This document shows positions 55,900 through 64,000 of a DNA stretch of 64,000 nt, in pieces (the stretch's first letter is position 1; each line of letters starts with the position of its first letter). This DNA comes from Liriodendron chinense. Its lineage: Eukaryota; Streptophyta; Magnoliopsida; Magnoliales; Magnoliaceae. The notes beneath the pieces were generated by a model, which was given only the letters and a program-made list of their open reading frames with translations, made no database searches and had not been told where the DNA came from. The position numbers and the translations under genes are program-made. The DNA is taken from NCBI GenBank assembly GCA_003013855.2, contig PVNU02002828.1, forward strand, positions 268,501 through 332,500, in the 5' to 3' direction.

Positions 55900-57250
55900 T
55901 GATTCATGCATGACATCCATTGCTTTCATCATTTATCATTTGTGTTAGCTTATGTTAGAATGTGATGTGAAAATTCATCCTCATTCTCTAGTGGGCCACA
56001 CCACAGGAAAATGTGAGAATGAAAACTATTGAATTTAAAACTGTTTGGGACCCACAGAAGTTTTCCATGATACTGATATGTTACTAGACTTGCAAAATGA
56101 ATTCGCTGGATGGCATGTAAGTAGGTTTTAATGGGGGTATTTCCACCGCCATTGTTGCCTTTGTTGTGGTCCACTTGAGTTTTGGGTTGGCATGATTTTT
56201 TGACCTAATTGTACTTACACAAGCTGATCCAATGACGGATGCAGTAGATATCACACATATGATGGGCTTTATGGAGTTTTCGTTGGATGGGCTCTTCCAT
56301 ACTCAAGTAAGCCACAACATAAAGAAAAAGTGAGAATAAAATTTATTGAATTTAAAACTATCTTAGGATCCAGGTAAGTTTTCAATCTTGCCAAATGAAT
56401 GAGTTGGATGGCATATAAGTAGCATGCATGGTGGCCCTAGAAAGGTTTTAATAGGGGCATTTCCATTGCCATTGTTGCCTTTGGTGTGGCCCACTTGAGT
56501 TTTGGGTTGGCATGATTTTTGGCCTAAATGTACTTATGCAAGCTGGTCCAACGATGGACACAGTGGATATCACACACATGACCGTGGGCACTATAGAGCT
56601 TTTGTTGCATGGGTTCGATACAGCCGTGGTTGTAAGAAATTCAGGTACCTAATCGCTGGCAATGGCAGTTTCACGCATAGAAATTTTGTGCGGCCTAACA
56701 ATTCTTATATCAAAATCTACTCCAAAGTCATATTTGAGCCATCCACATGAAAGATCAGCCCAATGAGAATAATGTAAAACGACACCCAAAACTTCTAAGA
56801 AGAGCATAGTCAAGAAATACTGTACCAAGATGAGAAAGTGATGGCATAATGCAAACAATGTAGTCACATGCTCTTAAGTTCACATGTTGTGGCCTGCCTA
56901 ATATTTAATCTAGGTGGTTTTTTTGTATTTTCACTACATCCTAGTGATTTACACATGATCAATCACTTTAATTAAAGATATAACCTATGGTGGCGAGACA
57001 CAAACACCTATGGTTAGCATCCTGTTTCCATTGTCCCCTATGGCATGGCCCAGCTGAGTAGTGGATCAAGAACAAAAACTCATGGTTAACATGGTAGGCC
57101 CATAGGGCTTGAGTGTTCCACCCGCGGCTTAAAACATGTGTTGTAGAGGATTCTGGCCGGGTCCGGCATATTGTACCCACATCTCTGCACAATGTCCCCT
57201 GCCTTTTCGATTATGACAGGTAGGGCCCTGGTTTAGTAATGTAGATGATA
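55900..57250 (+). repeat. Repeat block: tandem pair plus the first copy of a long direct repeat
   Basis: 55,960-56,285 and 56,290-56,620 are two tandem units (GTGGGCCACACCACAGGAAA; TTGCCTTTGTTGTGGTCCAC; GTGATCCAATGACGGATGCAG-type phrases). 56,570-57,250 continues as a block found again at 60,055-60,670, with TTTTGTTGCATGGG, GCCGTGGTTGTAAGAAATTC and GTTCCACCCGCGGCTTAAAA. Confidence 0.75.
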
Positions 57251-57254
57251 CTTT

Positions 57255-58210
57255 TCTTTTCTTTTTTTCTTTGATCTTTAATATTTCACCTATGTACATT
57301 TTCCATTTTTCTCTCATTTTCAACTTTTCTTAAGTTGTTGATAATTATATTTTTAAAAAAATGATATTAAAAAATAAGAATGTTTTGATGTAGTTGTATT
57401 TATTGTTAATCATTTATTTAATTGATTTAATTTTAATTTTTGTTTTTTAATCCATGATATTAGTTATATTTTTTTAAGAAAAGTCATTTTCCATTCTTTT
57501 ATTTCTGCTATAAGGTTTAACCTTCGGGAGGGTCCAATTCCATGGCTCAGTGGTATACAGACTTTGTTTCGACACTGAAATCATAGGATGGAGTGCCCTC
57601 GTGGTGTTGTGTGTTAAAAAAAGTTTAATCTTCTAGGTCAATTTTTCACAATTTTATAATTATATCTTAGTTTATAATAAATACTTTAAACATTTTATTT
57701 CCAACAAGACTTTTTTAATAATATCATGAGAAAAATGTAAAATTTTTAAGTCTCCCAAGAAGTTATTAGGCCAAGAAATTGTAAAAACAAGAGTGCGATT
57801 ATGCATGATACCGCCCATACTCAAGGAGGCTCCTACCAAATCGTGATCGCCTTTGTTTTTCCCTCCTATTTTGTTACTCAATCCTCACAAATATAATCAT
57901 GGTTATTGTTAAAATATTTTTTACCAAATTTCAGGATAAATTTGTGAAAAATTAATCCAAAAGATTTAGCTTTGTAGCAGAAATAAAAGAATAAAAAATG
58001 GCTTCCTTAAAAAGCTATAAGCAACATCATTGATTAAAACACAAAAATAAAAATAAGAATATAAATAAAAAATTTAAATAAATGATTAATAGTAAATACA
58101 ACTACATCAAAACATTCTTGTGTTCTTGAGAATTTTTCGAATATCATTTTTTAAAATATAAATATCAACAACTTAATAAAATTGACAAGTGAGAGAAACA
58201 TGGAAAATAC
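57255..58210. repeat. AT-rich inverted repeat
   Basis: The left arm (about 57,280-57,525: TTGTTGATAATTATATTTTT, AATGTTTTGATGTAGTTGTA, TTCTTTTATTTCTGCTATAA) has its reverse complement at about 57,968-58,205 (AGCAGAAATAAAAGAATAAA, TACAACTACATCAAAACATT, AAATATCAACAACTTAATAA). The loop holds a degraded SINE head. A third, direct copy of the arm is at 60,700-60,955. Confidence 0.75.
57527..57620 (+). mobile_element. Degraded SINE head
   Basis: GGTCCAATTCCATGGCTCAGTG with GTATACAGACTTTGTTTCGACAC resembles the first half of the SINEs at 294 and 50,417. The B box and poly(A) are mostly lost. Confidence 0.45.
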
Positions 58211-58212
58211 GA

Positions 58213-58262
58213 GACCAGATTAGGTGAGATCTCAGATCCATTAAGGTGGGTGGGACCCCTGA
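58213..58262. repeat. Solo outer module of a snap-back repeat
   Basis: AGATTAGGTGAGATCTCAGATCC with GGTGGGTGGGACCCCTGACTG matches the outer ends at 15,412 and 30,813 but is not followed by a core. Confidence 0.75.
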
Positions 58263-59430
58263 CTGTGGGTGATGTAGGAAAAATGTGTTGAGGACAATCA
58301 CCGTCTTCCTCAATAGATAAATTCCTTGAATCCACAAGACGCTCTTGAATCCACAAGAGAAATCTTGAATCCATGAGACAAATTCGATAAAAATCAAAAT
58401 TTTATTAAGAATAATGATCAAGAATAATAATAAAACTAGGTTAAAAGAATTTATATAAGCATAAACAAACCCTAAAGACATATTAATAAAAGAATCCTAA
58501 ACGAAATAGGAAAGAAATGCAGAAAATCGCACAAATCTGGGCCATCTGTTGATAGGACTCAACATGTTGAAATGGATTTCGACCTGTCTATGAAATTGCA
58601 CCTAAACTAAAACACTTAGGGTGTGTGCGCTTTGCAGAAGCTCAAAGAGTGGAGCTTAGAACTATGGCTAAGTCTTAGAAGGAGAGGTGGTAATTAAGAC
58701 CTTTTAAAAATCATGCCTTAATTAAAACTAATTAACAATTAAACTAAATCAAAGCATTAACATTTAGGCTTCCAAGCTAAGTGGGTCTAATCACATAGAC
58801 TACAAAATATAAAACAAATAAACAACTAGTATATTAAGTGAAGCTACAAGTTGTGCATGTGAATATGCCTATCAAGTGCCTAGCATATATTTCATTCAAG
58901 CATCCATATAATTAACAATCAAACAACAATGCATGAATAGCAATGTGCTCAAATAACAATTATAAACACAAGTATGTATAATGATTCGGTTTCCTTACTC
59001 CACTCTCGGCTGCCGCACTCAACCCATGAGTACATAGGACTTCACTATAACGGAGGTTTTAAATTAGGTTCACCTCTTAACCTTTATCGAAGGTCGTGCT
59101 CCTGTGTTTACGGTCAATAGTTGTTTCTATACAAAGACCCAGTTGAACGGACCAACGCCATAGCTTCTCATAATTATCCCCGTCACTTCCTCAAAATTTG
59201 TGGGCATTGTTTGGTCAAAACCAAATTGGTGACCAAATCTATTTGGATAATAGGGCTTGCGCCAAAATTTGTTGCTCTCTCTTAAGGGTAGAGTGCAAGA
59301 CCTTATGGATAGGAAAAAGTGCCTCTTTATTGTTGATAAAGAAGGAGCATCTATCATGTCCTTGTCTTCAGCATGAGTAGAGATGGGGAAGTGATTGAAT
59401 TCATTTCTCAACCCTTCGGCCCTACACAAG
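58263..59430. other. Probable degraded LTR sequence, no gene seen
   Basis: 58,265-58,560 includes GATGTAGGAAAAATGTGTTG and a three-fold short repeat of TTGAATCCA(C/T)(A/G)AGA. I see no coding exon. The 110-codon frame on the minus strand at 59,127-59,459 overlaps the tandem-repeat region and shows no domain. Confidence 0.35.
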
Positions 59431-59700
59431 AGACCTACAGTGGTTTCTAGGCTAACCAATAACCTTGGTTCTATACAAGAACCCGCGTATTCTCTTACCG
59501 GAAGTTCCCCTTGAAGACTTGAATTTAGGCTCTACACGAGAGCCAATGTTCTACACAAGAACCTACAATGGCTTCAAAGCTAACCAATAATCTTGATCTT
59601 ACATAAGAATCTGCGTATCTTCCATCGGAGGCTTCCTTTAAAGACTTGAATTTAGGCTCTACACAAGAGTCAATGTTCTACACAAAAACCTACAATGATT
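59430..59700. repeat. ~128-bp tandem repeat, two-plus copies
   Basis: GCTAACCAATAA(C/T)CTTG at 59,452 and 59,579, and GACTTGAATTTAGGCTCTAC at 59,516 and 59,644, set a period of about 128 bp. Units carry short CTCTACAC(A/G)AGAG hairpins. Non-coding. Confidence 0.8.
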
Positions 59701-61045
59701 TCAAGGATGTAATAGACACACATATGACAATGAGTCTTATAGAGTTTTCGTTGCATGGCTCCTCTATACTCAAGTTGGCCACACCACAAGAAAAAGTGAG
59801 AATAGAAACTATTGAATTTAAAACAGTTTTGGGACCTAAGGAAGTTTTCAATCATATTGATATTCAACTGGACTTGCCAAAATGAATGAGTTGGATGGCA
59901 TATAAGTAGCATGGTGGCCCCAGAAAGGTTTTAATGAGGGCATTTCCATCCTCATTGTTGCCTTTGGTGTGGCCCACTTGAGGTTTGGGTTGGCATGATT
60001 TTTGGCCTAAATGTACTGATGAAGCTGGTCCAATATGGACACAGTGGACATCGCACACATGACAGTAGGCCCTACAGAGCTTTTGTTGCATGGGCTCCAT
60101 ATAAAGCCGTGGTTGTAAGAAATTCAGGTCTGTAATCGCTTACAACGTCAGTTTCACGCATAGAAATTTTGTGCAGCCTACCAATTCTTATATGAGAACA
60201 ATGTAAAACGGCACCCAAAACTTCTACGAAGAGCATAGTCAAGGAAGACTCTACAACGACGAGAGAAAGTAATGACATAAAGCAAACAATGAGGTCACAT
60301 GCTCTTAAGTTCATTTGTTATGCCCTGCCTGATATTTAATCTAAGTGGATTTTTGTATTTTCACTACATCATGGTGATCATTTACACATTATTAATGACT
60401 TTAATTAAAGATATAACCTATGGTGATCCCACACAAAAACCTATAGTTAGCATCCTGTTTCCATTGTTCCCCATTGCGTGGCCCAGCTGAGTAGTGGGGC
60501 AAGAACAAAAACTCATGGTTAACATGGTAGGCCCACAGGCTTGAGTGTTCCACCCGCGGCTTAAAACAGGTGTTGTAGAGGATGTTGGTCGGGTCCCGCA
60601 TATTGTACCCACATCTCTGCACAATGTCCCCTGCCTTTTCGATTATGACGAGTAGGGCCATGGTTCAGTAATGCAGATGATACATTTCTTCTTCTTCTTC
60701 TTCATCTTTTTATTTATTTTTATTTTTTATTTTTTCTTTAACATTTCACATATGTATTTTTCATGTTTTTCTCATTTGCCACTTTTCTTAAGTTGTTAAT
60801 AATTATATTTAGAAGAAAATGATACTCCGAAAAACGAGAATGTTCTGATGTAATTGTATTTATTGTTAATTATTTATTTAATTTTTATTTTTATTTCTAT
60901 TTTTGTATTTTAATCCATGATATTACTTATATTTTTTTTTAAGAAAAGCCATTCTTAAGAAAATACATATGTGAAATATTAAAGATCAAAATAAAAAAGA
61001 AAAGTATCATATGCATTACTGAACCATGGCCCCTACTTGACATAA
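59700..61045 (+). repeat. Second copy of the long direct repeat
   Basis: It matches 56,300-57,500 over about 1.2 kb with roughly 10% differences. The end (60,640-60,960) is then mirrored by 60,961-61,045 (ACATATGTGAAATATTAAAG; ACTGAACCATGGCCC), producing a small fold-back. Confidence 0.75.
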
Positions 61046-62025
61046 TAGTGGGACACAAATAATGGTTGGGCTGGTTGCGTGAACGACATCTCAGTGGGTG
61101 GGCATCCACTCTCAACATCTATGGTGTGGCCCACCTAAGTCATGGATTAGCCTGATTTTTAGGCTCATGGCCCACCATGGAAGGGTGCATCTGATTGATG
61201 GTGTCGATGTCTGATGCACATCACGGTGGGAACTAATTAACAAAGCTCAACCTAATGGGAAGCTCCCATGAGATGGACCTCTTAGAACCTTTTCACACGT
61301 CTCCAACTGGTTGGATTGTAAGTTACAATCCACCCAATGGATAACTTCCAACTTTCATGTATGTGACACATCGAATTGGTCCAATAGGTTTGCCCCATCA
61401 CAAGGATCACATTGCGTGAAAATTTAGCCAAATTCACTCATAAAGTTGACCACACATTGTATTGCTCTATTTATCAACATCTTATGGTGTAGCCCACCTG
61501 ATGAGTAGATAGGGGTAATTTTTGCACTAGGTGATCCATATGGTGAGGCCCGCCTACTAGATGGATTAGATGTCACATGTATTTAACATGTTAAAAGTTA
61601 TCTGTGAGGTGGACCGTACCTTATGGTCTAACATATTGGACTTGAGACCTTCTACACACACACATAATGACATTTGGGGCCATTTGGATACCACCAAATA
61701 AGTTATTTTTTCTACTTACAATAGTAGATAAGTAACTTATTTTAGATAACTAAGGGCTTGTTTGTTAACACTTAAAATAGTTATTTAATGTGCAATTGAG
61801 AAAATAATTTTTATAAGTGTTGTTTGTTAACACTGAATTCGGAAAGCGCTCCGTGATTATCCATTGATTTTTTCCGGCAATGGAGGTCTGGTTTAATGGT
61901 GAATACAGAATGCGCTCTATAAATTTTCTATAAAATAAATAAATTTGCTTCCAAATTTACCCTCTCACAATTGCTACAGAGAGTTCTCTCACCATTGCAT
62001 AATCCATAACCCAACTTTTAACATG
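61046..62025. other. Intergenic with MITE ends, no gene seen
   Basis: 61,245-61,275 has a short hairpin like that at 37,643. 61,678-61,750 is a left end of the element found at 45,502, cut by a second end (AGGGCTTGTTTGTTAACACT, 61,752) that partly repeats at 61,818. Confidence 0.4.
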
Positions 62026-62029
62026 TGCA

Positions 62030-62460
62030 ACTTCTCTGGCCCCATCATGATTTATATGTTAGATCAACATTGTTCATCAACTTTTTCAGATCATTCTAGA
62101 GCATGAGCTAAAAAATGAGGCACATATAAAGCTCAGGTGAACCACACCATAGAAATCTGCGGGAATTGAATGACTACCGTTGAAACCTTCCTAGGGTCTA
62201 ATATGAGGTAAATTTCTCATCTAACCTCGTCATAAGGTCACACATACGTGGATGAAGGGAAAACACAAATATTAGATTGATCATAGCCTTCTGCGGCCCT
62301 AAGAAGTTTTCGATGGTAGGCACCCAATTTCTACTATTTCTTATAGTGTGGCCCACTTAGCCTTACGTTTGCTTCTTTTTTTTGTCTTATGCCTTAAAAT
62401 GATATGGAAAAATAAATGGATGGTATAGATGAAACATATACATCATGTAGGCCCAATAGG
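62030..62460. repeat. Snap-back repeat
   Basis: CCCCATCATGATTTATATGT at the left and AACATATACATCATGTAGGC at the right are mirrored. The inner CATTCTAGAGCATGAG is mirrored by a degraded CTTATGCCTTAAAATGATA. Confidence 0.75.
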
Positions 62461-62544
62461 GACATTCGTCTTCCGCCTCAACCCTCTTCTATGGATCCCA
62501 TGCGGATTGCCAACCCGCACTAAAAAAAGAGCAAGCTACTAGGC

Positions 62545-62970
62545 AATGCTATGTGTGCCCCATCATGATATATGTGTTTTATCCACACCGTTCATCCATT
62601 TTTTGAATTAAAATTAGGACATCGGACAAAAAATTAGACATATCCAAAACTCAAGTGTGTCACACGAGAGGAAATAATGGAGATTACTAGCCACCATTGG
62701 AATATTTGTATGGCCACAAAAGTTTCATATCATGATAAGATTTTGGTGTTTTCATTTCATCCTAGTGTGAATGAACTTATAAACGGTTTGCATGACCCAT
62801 AAATAACAAGGTGAGGCCAGGAAAATTTCAATAATAGAAAACTCTTTCCCTAGTTTTCCCTCTCTTTGTGGCCCACTTGAGCTCTGGATCCACCTCATTT
62901 TTGTTCAAATTCCTAAATTTATATAGAAAAAATGGATGATCGGGGTGGATTTCTCATAAACATCACAGTG
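62545..62970. repeat. Snap-back repeat
   Basis: GTGCCCCATCATGATATATG with TATCCACACCGTTCATCCAT at the left faces AATGGATGATCGGGGTGGAT and AACATCACAGTGGCCCACC at the right. Confidence 0.75.
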
Positions 62971-63039
62971 GCCCACCTAGCAATTCGGCGCGGAACTGCC
63001 TTTGGCAGGAAATCTACGCATCAAGAACCCATTCAAATC

Positions 63040-63590
63040 AAACCGGATTGCAGTGGATTTACTGCGAAAGCCTTGCACAAGAAGTTCCTGCGCTGGGAAC
63101 CTAGGTGGGGTCCATAGTGATGTTTCTGATAAATCCACCCCATCCATCCGTTTTAGGAGCTCATTTTAGGACATGAAACAAAAAATGAGCCGGATCTAAG
63201 ACTCAAGTGGGCCTCACTAAAGGAAAAAGGTGGGTAGGGAAATTACTACCGTTGAAACCTCCCAGGGGTCCACTGTGATGTTTATATGACATCTATACCG
63301 TTCATAACGTCACTATTACTGGAATGAACTAGAAACACAAATATTATCTTGATTCGAAACTCTTGTGGCTCCACAAATATTTCAACTGTGGACGTTCAAT
63401 TCTCACGTTTTCGGCCCACTTGAGTCTTGGATCCGGTTCATTTTTGTTCTCATGTCCTAAAATGAGCTCCCAAAACGGATGGACGAGGTGGCTTTATAAA
63501 AAAGCGTCACTGTGGGCCCCACCTTGGTTCCCAGTGCAGGGACTTCCTACACAAGGCTTTCGCAGGGAATCTGCGTCCGATTGCATCCTT
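63040..63590. repeat. Snap-back repeat with GCGAAAGCCTTG outer ends
   Basis: Outer arms of about 75 bp: TGCGAAAGCCTTGCACAAGA and TCCTGCGCTGGGAACCTAGG at the left are mirrored by CCTTGGTTCCCAGTGCAGGG and CACAAGGCTTTCGCAGGGAA at the right. The core is AATCCACCCCATCCATCCGT with AACGGATGGACGAGGTGGCT. Confidence 0.88.
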
Positions 63591-63604
63591 CCACCCCCAG
63601 ACGC

Positions 63605-64000
63605 GAATTAGCTACAGACAGGTTGAGTAGCCATCTCGCTACTGAAGTGACATCACCAACTTATGTGGGCCCTACCGTAATGTATGTGTTGTATCTACAC
63701 CGTCTATCTGTTTGGAGAGAACATTTTAAGGAATGAGACAAAGATTGAGGTAGATCCAAAGATCAAGTGGACCCCACCAATGAAAATAGTGGGGACAGTG
63801 ACATGACCGTTGAAACCTGCCTAAGGCTCACCATAATGTTTATTTGAAATCCAACCTGTTCATAAGTTCACACGGACATGGAAGAAGGGAAAACACAAAT
63901 ATCAGCTTGATCGAAAACTTATGTGGCTCCAAGAAGTTTTTAATGGTAGGAGATCAATCCCCACTGTTTGTTTGTTTGTTTGTTTGTTTGTTTTTGTTTG
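63605..64000. repeat. Snap-back repeat cut by the window edge
   Basis: GAATTAGCTACAGACAGGTT with GTAGCCATCTCGCTACTGAA and TGACATCACCAA is the same outer module as at 35,925. It is followed by GGGCCCTACCGTAATGTATG and the core TACACCGTCTATCTGTTTGG. The right arm lies beyond the window. Confidence 0.8.
63966..64000. repeat. (TTTG)n microsatellite at the window end
   Basis: About eight TTTG units, one with an extra T, run to the end of the window. Confidence 0.9.

Noticed and set aside
59127..59459. 110-codon minus-strand frame
   Set aside because: It lies beside a tandem-repeat region of retroelement character and shows no recognisable motif.

Overview
This window is nuclear DNA from a seed plant. 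It shows spliced genes with GT-AG introns, TATA-box promoters, LTR, CACTA, hAT and PIF-type transposons, SINEs with poly(A) tails, and long AT, CA and CT microsatellites. It is almost entirely transposon-derived. The dominant sequence is a snap-back (palindromic) repeat superfamily whose core reads roughly TCCACACCGTCCATC ... GATGGACGGTGTGGA and is usually bordered by GGGCCCCACCATGATGTATG-like ends. From memory this repeat is typical of woody magnoliids (Magnolia, Liriodendron, laurels). I could not check that, and the species assignment is low confidence.

Only two intact protein genes are supportable. The first is a short gene at 3,249-3,491 (+) for an 80-residue protein with a four-heptad leucine zipper and no DNA-binding region; it has a TATA box and a CT-rich leader. 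The second is a complete three-exon tonoplast aquaporin of the TIP1 (gamma-TIP) type at 27,172-28,410 (-), with both NPA boxes and the H-I-A-V selectivity filter. A decayed tandem fragment of a TIP gene lies about 1 kb downstream at 26,093-26,199.

Layout. 1-3.1 kb: SINE and snap-back repeats abutting the promoter of the zipper gene. 4.4-13.8 kb: a complete 9.3-kb CACTA element (3-bp target duplication GAA) inserted into one unit of a 261-bp host tandem duplication. It carries a broken multi-exon coiled-coil gene, a PIF/Harbinger MITE and about 1.25 kb of mitochondrial-like DNA. 14.6-22 kb: a field of snap-back repeats with an 8-bp-TSD hAT element. 22.2-24.7 kb: a truncated Ty1-copia element with LTRs, primer-binding site, polypurine tract and CCATG target duplication. 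26-28.7 kb: TIP pseudogene fragment and TIP gene. 28.9-37.6 kb: more snap-back repeats and low-complexity intergenic DNA. 37.7-43.0 kb: a giant 5.3-kb inverted repeat that contains three copies of one hAT MITE insertion. 43-46.6 kb: a tandem duplication and a PIF/Harbinger-type element. 48.3-51.9 kb: three related AT-rich retrotransposon-like repeats invaded by a hAT MITE and a SINE. 54.9-61 kb: tandem and direct duplications with an embedded inverted repeat. 62-64 kb: four further snap-back elements.

No tRNA or rRNA gene, CRISPR array or bacterial-type operon is present. The main interest lies in the architecture of the repeats: modular snap-back elements with interchangeable outer ends, the giant palindrome, the cargo of the CACTA element, and several insertions whose empty or duplicated target sites can be read within the window.
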